Of a stretch of 45,473 bases of DNA, positions 38,003 through 45,473 are shown piece by piece (the stretch's first letter is position 1; each line of letters begins with the position of its first letter). A program made the translations under genes and the position numbers. The stretch spans positions 1 through 45,473 of the IMG/VR virus record IMGVR_UViG_3300025012_000156; one strand, given 5' to 3'. The DNA is from a virus. The notes below the pieces were generated by a model. That model saw only the letters and a program-made list of their open reading frames with translations, did not search any database and was not told where the DNA came from.

Positions 38003-38560
38003 TTATGCGTGGAATGCCTGCTCTGCGCGGGTGAACATTACATTGTAACGTCCCCATACCAGAGTAGGGTCATTGTCGATTAGGCTCGGAATTTCAACCA
38101 CGGTGAAATCAGCGCTGCTGTTGGTGGTCAGTTCACAAGCGGAAGTCCCGGTCAGTGTGCTGCCTGCTGTGTACGAAAGGTCACAGGTATCACCAACAAC
38201 GAGAGTCAGGGCGGTAGCGGTCTGAGATTCGAAAAGCATGTCATCTGCCGGGACGTAGAAGCATACCCACTCGGTATGTGTGGACGCGCTGTCATCGTAG
38301 AATGTTGCGTTGTCATTGGCCGGGTCGAAAGGTCCAACTGCGCCACCCTCAACGAACTTACCGAATCCGATTGCAACACCGAGAAAGCCGGTGTCATTTG
38401 TCGCACCGGGAGCGGCAAGGCCGGATTCCAGGTTGATAGGATCACCGACAAAAATGTCGGCACCATCTGCGACGCCTATAGTCCTGATTGATCCGCGCCA
38501 TGAAGCGCCGCTCAGGGTTCTTACGGGTCGAAGCCCGTTAGGACGATCTGTATTTGCCAT
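38003..38560 (-). CDS. Head decoration-like protein
   Basis: 185 aa. Starts MANTDRPNGLRPVRTLSGAS, then small beta strands with Thr/Asp/Gly turns (GDTCDLSYTAGSTLTGTSA). Directly upstream of the coat gene. A capsid-stabilising role is inferred. Confidence 0.62.
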   Translation of the reverse strand: MANTDRPNGLRPVRTLSGASWRGSIRTIGVADGADIFVGDPINLESGLAAPGATNDTGFLGVAIGFGKFVEGGAVGPFDPANDNATFYDDSASTHTEWVCFYVPADDMLFESQTATALTLVVGDTCDLSYTAGSTLTGTSACELTTNSSADFTVVEIPSLIDNDPTLVWGRYNVMFTRAEQAFHA

Positions 38561-38563
38561 AAC

Positions 38564-38986
38564 TTAATCCCTTTGTATCTTGATGCCCTCGCCAATTGCG
38601 GAGCCACCAAGTTTAGTTTTGATGTCTTGCTCCATGGCTGCTTCCAGCGCGTCAACTTTTACGTGTTTCTCTTTCTGGTCTTCCTGATAGTATTTTTCAG
38701 GTATTTCCATCAAAACGGCTTTGGTCCCTGCTCCGACTGACTTCACAGTCATTGAACCAACGCTTGATGGGTCGCCTGCATGTGGGTCGCCTACTTGCTC
38801 ATCCTCTACGGGTGTCCAGCCTGCAATCTTGAACCGCTCTATGCGGTCGTCAGTGTCGTTGACCAACCGGCGCACGAATCCGGGCCGGGTGTCAGCGCGA
38901 ATGATGTTCTGCCTGTGTAGCGGGATACGTTCGGGACGTTCCGCTCTGCTTGCTCCCTCTATGGGCCTGGTGCTGTGTCTGCTCAT
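38564..38986 (-). CDS. Head-associated hypothetical protein
   Basis: 140 aa with an arginine-rich N-terminus (RHSTRPIEGASRAERPERIP) and a charged coiled-coil-like C-terminus. ATGA overlap with the scaffold gene. It may be a minor head protein or scaffold partner. Confidence 0.55.
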   Translation of the reverse strand: MSRHSTRPIEGASRAERPERIPLHRQNIIRADTRPGFVRRLVNDTDDRIERFKIAGWTPVEDEQVGDPHAGDPSSVGSMTVKSVGAGTKAVLMEIPEKYYQEDQKEKHVKVDALEAAMEQDIKTKLGGSAIGEGIKIQRD

Positions 38987-39741
38987 TTCTTACCTCCTAA
39001 AACGCCGCTATCGACGAGTCCCTTGATGTATTCTTCTTCACTCATAACGCCTTGCCGGACAAATCCGCGTACTACCTTTCGGGTTTCGTCGTCTAAATCA
39101 GCCATGGTGTATGTCTTTTTCCCCTCGCCGCGCTTGCCACCTTCAACGGCTGGTGGGTCTTTGCGCTTGTCCGGTGCTTTCTCGAACTTCTCAGGGAACT
39201 TGATTTTGATTGCGCTTTCCATCGCTTCCAGCGCCCCGGCCATGTCGTTAGGATTATCTTCAAGGTAGTTTCTGGCGTATGCCTTGCCAAAGCGAACTAT
39301 CTTGTCGTCGGCATAAAACCATTCGCCGTTATCCTGTTCCCATGCTGTGATAGCAGGGTGGACATTATCAATCGGCACCTTGATTGCTTCCGCTTCCTTG
39401 ATTGCCTTGTCAATCTCCCGTACCTGCTCCCGGTCACCTTGGTCGATAGCTTCGTCACGTTGCGCGGTAAGGTCGGCAACGGCCTTGTTATATGCCGCCT
39501 GAGATACTTTGGTGATGTACCCTTTGACCTCATGCAACGTGGTCTTGAACTCTTTGTTTTCCTTTTTTATCTTCCGCATCTGTTCATACAGTGGCGCACG
39601 CTTGACGAACTCTTTAGCGTCTACCCATTGTTCGGGGTCGCCATCGTATTCCTCCAGTGGTCGCCACCCTGCGGCTGATGCTTTTTCAATGAACGGGTCA
39701 ACCTGCGCTTGTTCCTGCTCTGTTCCGGTTGTTTCTTCCAT
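38983..39741 (-). CDS. Scaffolding protein
   Basis: 252 aa, strongly acidic N-terminus, long helical middle (YEQMRKIKKENKEFKTTLHE ... KAIKEAEAIKVP) and basic C-terminus (RKDPPAVEGGKRGEGKK). This charge pattern and the position between GroES and coat genes fit a scaffold that templates head assembly and then leaves. Confidence 0.72.
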   Translation of the reverse strand: MEETTGTEQEQAQVDPFIEKASAAGWRPLEEYDGDPEQWVDAKEFVKRAPLYEQMRKIKKENKEFKTTLHEVKGYITKVSQAAYNKAVADLTAQRDEAIDQGDREQVREIDKAIKEAEAIKVPIDNVHPAITAWEQDNGEWFYADDKIVRFGKAYARNYLEDNPNDMAGALEAMESAIKIKFPEKFEKAPDKRKDPPAVEGGKRGEGKKTYTMADLDDETRKVVRGFVRQGVMSEEEYIKGLVDSGVLGGKK

Positions 39742-39747
39742 GGCTCT

Positions 39748-40047
39748 TTAGCCCTCCTTAACTACGCAAAGACAGTCTTCGTCATTAACCACCCTGTAAT
39801 CAATCTCGCCGTCCTTGACGTTCTCACCGGCATACTTGCGGAAGATAACCTTGTCACCCACCTGCGCCCATGGCGTGCCATCGTCAAACGCTTTCCATGC
39901 GTTCACACCAACGGCAACTACAGTGCCGCGCATGGTTGCTTGCTGGTCACGCTCCTTGGTAGTGGCGGCGAGAATAATACCGCCTGCCGTTTTCTCTTCC
40001 ACCGTTTCCGGTTGAATCAATACTCTGTGGCCGCTTGGCTCAATCAT
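39748..40047 (-). CDS. GroES-like co-chaperonin
   Basis: 99 aa. Cpn10 features are clear: GHRVLIQPETVEEKTAGGII (mobile loop ends GGII), GTVVAVG, and GDKVIFRKYAGE with YRVVNDEDCLCVV. There is no GroEL gene in the window, so it must work with the host GroEL, like T4 gp31, to enlarge the folding cage for coat protein. Next to scaffold and coat genes. Confidence 0.92.
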   Translation of the reverse strand: MIEPSGHRVLIQPETVEEKTAGGIILAATTKERDQQATMRGTVVAVGVNAWKAFDDGTPWAQVGDKVIFRKYAGENVKDGEIDYRVVNDEDCLCVVKEG

Positions 40048-40075
40048 TTGTGTTCCTTTCCCCTTTGGGCTGGAT

Positions 40076-40112
40076 AAAAGAAAAGGGCAACCATCGTTTA
40101 TGATGATTGCCC
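40076..40112 (-). terminator. Rho-independent terminator
   Basis: Minus strand GGGCAA-t-CATC-loop-GATG-g-TTGCCC (40112-40085) followed by TTTTCTTTT. It separates the terminase-portal unit and the 41-aa gene from the head genes. Read-through, or a promoter that I cannot see, must supply the genes beyond. Confidence 0.78.
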
Positions 40113-40152
40113 CTCTTATTACGATAAAGGCGATATTCGGTTGTGAACTGCC

Positions 40153-40278
40153 TTACGCTACATCTTCGGTTGTCTTTGTCTCAATCTTCTTCGGTTGTCC
40201 GTTTGCAAAATGGATCGTGACGTTTCCATGGAAGTTTGAAGCCCTCAACTGCTTTATGACTTCTTCCACTGTTTTCAT
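40153..40278 (-). CDS. DUF2292-like small protein, 41 aa
   Basis: MKTVEEVIKQLRASNFHGNV then TIHFANGQPKKIETKTTEDV. It matches the helix plus beta-hairpin pattern of DUF2292 (YezD), common in bacteria and phages, function unknown. Upstream (about 40280-40360) there is an AT-rich stretch with a TTATAAAT box that may be a promoter. Confidence 0.6.
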   Translation of the reverse strand: MKTVEEVIKQLRASNFHGNVTIHFANGQPKKIETKTTEDVA

Positions 40279-40373
40279 TGCCAATCCGTGGTACACTAGT
40301 GAGTTAATTTATAACACGGTTGATACTATCTCACATTTTATCTACGTTGGTCAATAATGTTGTGAGTCTTCAT

Positions 40374-40808
40374 TTAAAGGCCAGTCCACTGTGTCGTATT
40401 TAATCGGTATATGTTGACCATGTCGTTAACCCCATCCATCACGGTTCGGGTCTGCGGTTGGTTTGGTTTCTCCCTTTGGGGAACAAAAGCAACTCGCACA
40501 GTAACCACATAGTAGCAATAGCCATCAGTGTTTATCTTCGTCAGTTCAGGCTTACGACGCCAGAACATGCTGTCAGGTCTTCCGCTGGATTCCCATACCC
40601 GTTTAAATGAATCTAACAACTTCTGGCAAGCTATTTCTGGCGAACTATAGATAGCGGAAATTCTCTCACCTTCTTTTTTGATTCCCTCGCCATCTATCAC
40701 AATAGCCTTTATTGTTCTCCCATTTCCTAGAGACACATTGCTGCAATATATCTCACCAGATGGTTCACAAATAGCTTCAATTCCACGCAATAGCTGTTGA
40801 ACATCCAT
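40374..40808 (-). CDS. Hypothetical late protein
   Basis: 144 aa, mixed alpha/beta (GRTIKAIVIDGEGIKKEG; YCYYVVTVRVAFVPQRE). No motif recognised. Immediately downstream of the 69-aa gene. Confidence 0.6.
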   Translation of the reverse strand: MDVQQLLRGIEAICEPSGEIYCSNVSLGNGRTIKAIVIDGEGIKKEGERISAIYSSPEIACQKLLDSFKRVWESSGRPDSMFWRRKPELTKINTDGYCYYVVTVRVAFVPQREKPNQPQTRTVMDGVNDMVNIYRLNTTQWTGL

Positions 40809-41018
40809 TTATTCCTCCACATCCATCTCAAGAAGTGCATCAAGGCCCAACAATACCCCCTCCCTGATCGAAGCCGCCCGGAAGGTCTGCTCCGCTGTCT
40901 GGTGCAATGGGGATTTCTGTTCCCAGTTCTGCCGGTACTCCCTCAGGAACTTGAAAACCTGCTCCGTCGTCGCTTGGCTCTTCCATTCCACCCATTCCGC
41001 TCTCGTCAATGTTTCCAT
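40809..41018 (-). CDS. Small protein overlapping the portal gene
   Basis: 69 aa starting METLTRAEWVEWKSQATTEQ, helical, with the ...REGVLLGLDAL ending common in small proteins that follow portal genes. A good ribosome site (AAAGGATG). Its first 179 bases overlap the portal C-terminal coding sequence in another frame. Confidence 0.65.
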   Translation of the reverse strand: METLTRAEWVEWKSQATTEQVFKFLREYRQNWEQKSPLHQTAEQTFRAASIREGVLLGLDALLEMDVEE

Positions 41019-42903
41019 CGGTCATCCTTTCTTGCATAGATTGTCTCATCATGTCATTTTCTTGACCTAGTTGCCCAGCGAATTGCCGGTAATATTCCAA
41101 CTGCGGGCCGAGTTCGGCGGCTTCCGCTTGTGCTATTTTTGCCATGGTATCAGCGCGGGTGTTCTCAATCTGTGCGTCAAGTAAGGCGATTTCAGCGGCT
41201 TGTTTCTCGCCTTTCAATGCAAGTTCGTGTTTTTTGATCTCTGCGTCCATTTGAATCTTAATCATCTCCGGGTTCGGCGGCTGTTGCCCCGCTTGCTCTT
41301 TACCTTCCTTCGGGTGGATCTCTTCGATGTTGTCAATCTTGATTGCTTCGAGGTAATTGTGAACAATCTGCCAATCGTTAATACCCGGCGCACCCTTGAC
41401 CTGCATCAATGCCTGTGCTTTGGCAAGCCTCTGAATATCCGTCCCTTGGTTCGGGTCGGAAACTGGCACAACATCAAGATCCTTTTCGTTGTAATCGGCG
41501 CGGATTGCTACCTGCTCGATATCCAGCACGCGGAAATAGTATTCATCATCCATGTAATCACGATTCAGCTTTGCTAGCTTCTTGAACTCTGACTTAAGGG
41601 ATCGGTAAATGCGCTTGTGGATACCGCTAAACACCTTCATCCCCTGCTCGATACGTGCAAGCATGGTCCCCACTGGCTCGTTTGGCCCTGCGGATTCACC
41701 GGACATGACATCAGCCACGCTTGATAATTGTTTGCCAGCGTCAACAAGGAATGAAAGCATGGTGAACAGAACAGCGGAAGGTTCCTTGACCGGGAGAGAA
41801 AAAAAACCATCTCTCAGGTCTTGCGGGCTTGCGTCTGTCATTTTCCACTCGCCGGGCTGGAACTGGTATTTGCCCCCCTTGATTTTGATACCCCGTGAAA
41901 TCAAACCGCCCTGCATGTTGGACAGCGTGCCAGCGTCAAGGAGTTGGTTGATGTTGGTGTTGATTGCTTCGTTCAGCGGCGCCAACAGTTGACCGAATCC
42001 GATATCGTAAAACGTGCCATCGAATGAGGGGAGGAATGAGAACTTGGTAAAATACTGTGTGGGTTCAATACGGGCTAGTTTGCCGTCCTTGGTGACAATG
42101 ATAGCCTCTTTGTCATAGCAAGGATACACACGGACCACTTTAGCGGATGCCCGGTGAACGGTGACAATGTACGGCTCCTGGTATCCATCGTCGTCAAGGT
42201 CATACCATAGATGTTGTTCAAGAAATTGCTCGGCGGCTTGCTTCTCTTCGTCAAACTCGTACATGATGTCTTCGTCAACAAAGATACCGTCCGCCTTGCG
42301 CTCGTGTACGTCATTGCGGTACAGCCATATCCCCTGGTCTGTCACCCTTCTGGCGTCTTCTATACTCTTGGCGTCATTGTGGACCACGATATCAAGCGGC
42401 TTGCGGAGGCATGAAACATTGCGGCGGCGGATGGGGCAGAAGTATGTTTTCTTAAACAGCGTGCCGATGATGGGCAACATCATCAGGAGCCGGTCAGTGT
42501 CCTCTTCCCACTCGGTCATCTCTTCAAGCACCTGATAGCTCATGTGCTTGCTGATACGGTCGGCACGCTCCTGCTTACTACCGTCCTGGTCCCGGCCAAT
42601 CACCTTAGCTTTGACCACATCATTACCACGGATAATCTCAGGATATGCACGAGCATGGAACTGGATAGCGGCATAGGCGATTAACGGATATTTCACATCG
42701 GCGCTGTTCGGCCATGGACCGTCACCGGCTGACTCAATCTGCATTGCAAGGTCAAGACCATCCTGCGTACGGCGCTCCCAATCTTCGCGGGTGATCAGGT
42801 CGGCTTGCCAATCTTCGACCACCTGTTGACCGAGTAGGTTTAGTTGGTCGTCGGTAAACTCTTTGACCATGTTGGTCATGCCTATCCATTTTTCTAGTTT
42901 CAT
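40840..42903 (-). CDS. Portal protein
   Basis: 687 aa, close to P22 portal (725). N-terminal TDDQLNLLGQQVVEDWQADLITREDWERR, a wing domain with IVTVHRASAKVVRVYPC, the conserved ALFTMLSFLVDAGKQLSSVADVMSGESAGPNEP in pieces, and a long C-terminal helix (KHELALKGEKQAAEIALLDA). The final 60 residues are Gly/Pro/acidic-rich. It forms the twelve-subunit DNA gate and docks the terminase. Confidence 0.92.
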   Translation of the reverse strand: MKLEKWIGMTNMVKEFTDDQLNLLGQQVVEDWQADLITREDWERRTQDGLDLAMQIESAGDGPWPNSADVKYPLIAYAAIQFHARAYPEIIRGNDVVKAKVIGRDQDGSKQERADRISKHMSYQVLEEMTEWEEDTDRLLMMLPIIGTLFKKTYFCPIRRRNVSCLRKPLDIVVHNDAKSIEDARRVTDQGIWLYRNDVHERKADGIFVDEDIMYEFDEEKQAAEQFLEQHLWYDLDDDGYQEPYIVTVHRASAKVVRVYPCYDKEAIIVTKDGKLARIEPTQYFTKFSFLPSFDGTFYDIGFGQLLAPLNEAINTNINQLLDAGTLSNMQGGLISRGIKIKGGKYQFQPGEWKMTDASPQDLRDGFFSLPVKEPSAVLFTMLSFLVDAGKQLSSVADVMSGESAGPNEPVGTMLARIEQGMKVFSGIHKRIYRSLKSEFKKLAKLNRDYMDDEYYFRVLDIEQVAIRADYNEKDLDVVPVSDPNQGTDIQRLAKAQALMQVKGAPGINDWQIVHNYLEAIKIDNIEEIHPKEGKEQAGQQPPNPEMIKIQMDAEIKKHELALKGEKQAAEIALLDAQIENTRADTMAKIAQAEAAELGPQLEYYRQFAGQLGQENDMMRQSMQERMTDGNIDESGMGGMEEPSDDGAGFQVPEGVPAELGTEIPIAPDSGADLPGGFDQGGGIVGP

Positions 42904-44286
42904 TTAATAGCCTCCACGGCGGCTGCGGATTGATCGTTCTTCTTGGTGGTCGTCTTCATCCCATCCATTTTCATCTTTGTAGCCTACCCCGAACGTACGG
43001 AATGCATCAGAACCATGCGAACACCAGTTATGCAATGGCCGGTTGCCGAGCTTCTTTTTTACTTCGTCATATTCAGCGCAATATCCCTCTAGTGCTGAAA
43101 TACCCTTAGAGCATTTCTCTTCATCGAACCAACATTGGGGCAGTATGTTGCGGCAAGCCGGAATGTGTACCTGAATCAACGTGTCAATGTTACGAACACG
43201 GGAAACAACAATGATCGGTTTAATTCCCAAATTCTCCGCCACTTCCTTGCGGCTGAGGGCTATTTCACTGTTGGTCATTTCCCTTTGCTCGGCATCATGT
43301 GGCATGTGATGATTCCCATAGGTGTACCCCTTGCGGTGTTCAGACCCTGGTAACTCTCCGCGCAACGCCTTGGCATAATGTTCTAGCCCAAAACCAGTAT
43401 TTTCGTAATAATCAATAACTGCATGGGACCGCCCTATGTGCTGAATAAACCAGATAGTCATAGAGTCGTCTACACCCAAATCCCAATAGGTATTGACCTC
43501 CGCGCCTGGTTGATGCGGCACACGGGTTATCCTGCCTTGTTGTCTGGCCTCTGCCATCTGTTTAGAGTAGTACGCACCTGGCACACATCCTTCAAACGAA
43601 CACATGTACTCTTGATTGAAAACTGCCAGTCCTTCGTTATCCCCATAAATGGAAATCAAACCGGCCTTGATGTTGTCAAGCTGCTCTTGAGTGAATACCC
43701 CTGTTTTGTCGGCAGTCAGCAGTTCAGCAAACCAATCAGGATGCGACCGGGCATGGTCATACATGGTCTTGCCGTGATTGTTGCCCCTCGGGGTGTAGGG
43801 GAATATCGCCCATCCGCCGTTCTCCTCTAATATCGGCTCAATGAATGCCCATGCTCTAGGGTCGGCTAATGACCACTCGGAGAACACGACACCACGGGGA
43901 GGTGAACCAACCAAGCCGTCAAAGTTATCAGAGCCGACAATGTGCCAGACAGCGCCGGATACCAGCTCGATCTTCATTTCCTGCTGGCTAGTCTTTGTGC
44001 GGATCTCTGGCGGGAACGCTTCATCAATACGCTTCTTGCCGGTATGAGGGTTGACTGCATCCCATATAGCACGTCTGCCGTGTGCATACTCTGGCATCAT
44101 GTGCCAATAGTTGCCGGGGTGCTGGATTGCATCAACAGCGGTCCAGTGTAAAGCAACCTCGTCTTTACCCGCCCGGCGGTGCCACACTTCAACAGCACGC
44201 TTGCCGCCTGACTCTAAATATTTCCATGTGGGGAGTTGGTAATCTCTGGGGGTCCAGTTATTAGGGAGGGTTACTATTGGCATCAC
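42904..44286 (-). CDS. Terminase large subunit
   Basis: 460 aa. Atypical Walker A HRRAGKDE (36-43) and Walker B VVFSEW (133-138) for the packaging ATPase; a nuclease domain with D269 (YWDLGVDDS) and a later HGSDAFR acidic site. It pumps DNA into the head and cuts it. ATGA overlap with the small subunit. Headful (pac) packaging is likely by analogy with P22, and fits a circularly permuted assembly. Confidence 0.95.
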   Translation of the reverse strand: MMPIVTLPNNWTPRDYQLPTWKYLESGGKRAVEVWHRRAGKDEVALHWTAVDAIQHPGNYWHMMPEYAHGRRAIWDAVNPHTGKKRIDEAFPPEIRTKTSQQEMKIELVSGAVWHIVGSDNFDGLVGSPPRGVVFSEWSLADPRAWAFIEPILEENGGWAIFPYTPRGNNHGKTMYDHARSHPDWFAELLTADKTGVFTQEQLDNIKAGLISIYGDNEGLAVFNQEYMCSFEGCVPGAYYSKQMAEARQQGRITRVPHQPGAEVNTYWDLGVDDSMTIWFIQHIGRSHAVIDYYENTGFGLEHYAKALRGELPGSEHRKGYTYGNHHMPHDAEQREMTNSEIALSRKEVAENLGIKPIIVVSRVRNIDTLIQVHIPACRNILPQCWFDEEKCSKGISALEGYCAEYDEVKKKLGNRPLHNWCSHGSDAFRTFGVGYKDENGWDEDDHQEERSIRSRRGGY

Positions 44287-44762
44287 TCGCCAAACTTAAC
44301 AATATTGATTGACAGAGCCGCACCATCTTTGCCGGTGATTTCTTGGCTGATCTTGTCGCCGTACTTCTTCGGGTTAATCTTCGACAATAACCATTTGCGG
44401 GAGTCAACACGCAATTTAGACCGTTGGATATGCTCATGATCTACAAACGGCTTGCCATCCTCGTTGAACGCCATATCAAGTGAACTGTCATCGCTGATTT
44501 CCAATATCTGATCGGCCATGTGTTCAATCTGGTACTCTTTCGCGCACGCGTACTGTGCTTTTAACTCTTCGCTCTCACTTATCCATGTCCTGATTGTTCT
44601 CGCTGGTGGGAATGTTTGGTCATCCTTTCGGAACGCGTCACATATCCGCCTGATACCATACTCGGTGTCCTTGGTCGACTCACACACCATTTCAACTATC
44701 CGTTGCCGGTATTGCTCAACGGTTTCTGTTGGGTCGGCTGATTTGAGTGGTTTACGTGACAT
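44283..44762 (-). CDS. Terminase small subunit
   Basis: 159 aa. The N-terminal helix-turn-helix (GIRRICDAFRKDDQTFPPAR ... IRTWI) and the central helix EYQIEHMADQILEISDD are hallmarks of the small-terminase family. The ending LRVDSRKWLLSKINPKKYGD is also typical. It recognises the packaging site and regulates the large subunit. The pac site may be inside its own gene. Confidence 0.92.
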   Translation of the reverse strand: MSRKPLKSADPTETVEQYRQRIVEMVCESTKDTEYGIRRICDAFRKDDQTFPPARTIRTWISESEELKAQYACAKEYQIEHMADQILEISDDSSLDMAFNEDGKPFVDHEHIQRSKLRVDSRKWLLSKINPKKYGDKISQEITGKDGAALSINIVKFGE

Positions 44763-44799
44763 TTACGCCCTCTGGTCGCTTGTTCGCAGGCTCACTGCT

Positions 44800-44824
44800 C
44801 TATATGCCCCTACGGGGTTATATT
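44800..44824 (-). promoter_or_regulatory. Hairpin in the late 5' leader
   Basis: CCCC-GTA-GGGG flanked by TATA on both arms, just downstream of the late start site. It may stabilise the long late transcript. Confidence 0.35.
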
Positions 44825-44837
44825 GCAGGTGCGGCAA

Positions 44838-44866
44838 ATTATAGTAGTTATGCCCCCTTGCGTAAA
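44838..44866 (-). promoter_or_regulatory. Late promoter
   Basis: Minus strand -35 TTTACG (44866-44861), 17 nt, -10 TATAAT (44843-44838). It starts the packaging and head genes. The weak -35 with perfect -10 would suit an activator. The stretch 44763-45106 otherwise contains only this promoter, the hairpins at 44800 and 44957, and the plus-strand promoter at 45037. Confidence 0.7.
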
Positions 44867-44956
44867 TGTTTTTTTGTGATTGTGGCGTAAATGGTTGAAA
44901 TATCGTTAATGGAGGTGGTGGATTTTGCTTGACATGAGGTTTTTGTAGATAGAAAG

Positions 44957-44990
44957 GGGCGGTCGTGCCGCCCATGCTGGTGTTGTACCG
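44957..44990 (+). repeat. Hairpin sharing the intron-target arm
   Basis: GGGCGG-tcgtg-CCGCCC followed by ATGCTGGTGTT. The stretch CCGCCCATGCTGGTGTT is identical to 10039-10055, next to the intron insertion point. A likely unoccupied target for the same intron and a weak terminator on the minus strand (TTTCTATCT follows). Confidence 0.5.
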
Positions 44991-45036
44991 CTCAAGATTT
45001 ATTTTTGCCTATTGCATTTTTTATTGAAAAAACCTC

Positions 45037-45065
45037 TTAACACTAGCGAAACGTTCCGCTATAGT
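45037..45065 (+). promoter_or_regulatory. Promoter of the two-gene plus-strand operon
   Basis: -35 TTAACA (45037-45042), 17 nt, -10 TATAGT (45060-45065): a good sigma70-type match, 42 bases before the first start codon. Confidence 0.72.
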
Positions 45066-45069
45066 TAAA

Positions 45070-45078
45070 TCACAGTGA
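45070..45078. promoter_or_regulatory. Operator-like palindrome TCACAGTGA
   Basis: Perfect TCAC-A-GTGA just downstream of the -10, inside AAATCACAGTGAA. It resembles the AATCACTGAGTGAAT operator at 17573-17587, so the same repressor may silence this operon in the prophage. Inference from sequence likeness; one base less spacing could matter. Confidence 0.45.
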
Positions 45079-45106
45079 AGGACAAACCAACTCAGGAGGC
45101 TACACC

Positions 45107-45307
45107 ATGAAAACGAACACTCACAAAATCGAAATCGCAGTTGACCACGCCGAAGCCGATGAATTTTGTGCATGGCTGAATACCCAGGGTCACACCGCCA
45201 CCGTTGGCCGCTCGACTGGCAATTACGTTGATGGCGACTGGACCTCCTCCGACCAGGCCGCAGGTGACATCCTGAATGGCCTCTGGGACGATTACTGCAA
45301 TGGTTGA
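45107..45307 (+). CDS. Small early protein, 66 aa
   Basis: MKTNTHKIEIAVDHAEADEF ... GDWTSSDQAAGDILNGLWDD: beta strand, helix, then an acidic helix. Very good ribosome site (AGGAGG). Under its own promoter on the strand opposite to nearly all other genes, which is typical of immediate-early host-takeover or moron genes. No family recognised. Confidence 0.75.
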   Translation: MKTNTHKIEIAVDHAEADEFCAWLNTQGHTATVGRSTGNYVDGDWTSSDQAAGDILNGLWDDYCNG

Positions 45308-45467
45308 GTGCAAATGTCCACATTGCGGCGGGGTGATAAACCCCGCTTCTCTCCTCGGTCAGGGCAAAAAGAAAACCATGTCAGATGCCGCCCTTGCTGC
45401 CCGTAAACTCAATGCATCCAAGCCTCGCCCCTCTCGCCGTAAACCCGTCCCTGATCCACCTAAATAG
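45300..45467 (+). CDS. Small zinc-ribbon protein with basic tail, 55 aa
   Basis: MVECKCPHCGGVINPASLLG then a lysine/arginine/proline-rich tail (LNASKPRPSRRKPVPDPPK). CxCPHC suggests zinc binding; the tail suggests nucleic-acid contact. The start codon overlaps the previous gene's end (8 bp), so translation is coupled. The same gene's 3' part reappears at 1-128 across the circle join. Confidence 0.75.
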   Translation: MVECKCPHCGGVINPASLLGQGKKKTMSDAALAARKLNASKPRPSRRKPVPDPPK

Positions 45468-45473
45468 CCAACC

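Noticed and set aside
44763-44975. 70-aa ORF before the terminase genes
   Set aside because: It covers the late promoter and leader hairpins, has no ribosome site and a low-complexity sequence.

Overview
The window looks like a complete, circularly closed genome of a temperate podovirus. The first 134 bases recur as the last 135 bases (one base different), so the unique length is about 45.34 kb. The head and tail genes follow phage P22 gene order: terminase small and large subunits, portal, scaffold, coat, gp4-like, gp10-like, needle slot, then three ejection-protein slots. A tyrosine integrase, a Cro/CI-type repressor and an operator/promoter knot show that it can lysogenise. The host is Gram-negative: there are several Sec signals and lipoboxes, and an exported muramidase. 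The flavour of several hypothetical proteins suggests Desulfobacterota/Geobacter-like bacteria, but this is an impression that the sequence does not prove.

Layout. (1) Positions 45037-45467, continuing across the join to 128, hold a short plus-strand operon of two small genes behind a good sigma70-type promoter with an operator-like palindrome. (2) Positions 17501 down to 225 hold a long minus-strand early operon. Reading in the direction of transcription it contains: an excisionase-like HTH protein; many small genes, including a pentapeptide-repeat protein; a recombination block (HNH nuclease, RecT/Bet annealase, PD-(D/E)XK exonuclease, HNH nuclease, coiled-coil protein); a full class C group II intron; an adenine/cytosine DNA methyltransferase; a DUF1064 nuclease; a possible small RNA; and a replication initiator with 15-bp iteron-like repeats followed by a loader-like protein. 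(3) Positions 17545-19537 hold the lysogeny module on the plus strand: repressor, small secreted protein and integrase. (4) Positions 44762 down to 19734 hold the minus-strand late operon for packaging, head, tail, ejection, lysis and tail spikes, from a promoter at 44838-44866 to a terminator at 19669-19709.

How it works together. The repressor probably binds TCAC(n)GTGA palindromes. One lies exactly between the -35 and -10 of the early leftward promoter, and a similar one follows the -10 of the 45037 promoter. After induction, the early operon supplies replication and RecT-type recombination, and the late operon builds a P22-like particle with a phage-encoded GroES helping coat folding.

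Most unusual features: a radical SAM enzyme translationally coupled to a GNAT acetyltransferase in the slot P22 uses for gene 14; an isolated domain V-VI remnant of a second group II intron; a family of AAC...GTT hairpins and TAACGG stop contexts at early-gene junctions; a compact promoter-structured RNA-terminator unit upstream of the replication genes; tail-spike-like beta-helix proteins with Sec or lipoprotein signals; and a GH19-like endolysin remnant beside an intact GH108 muramidase.
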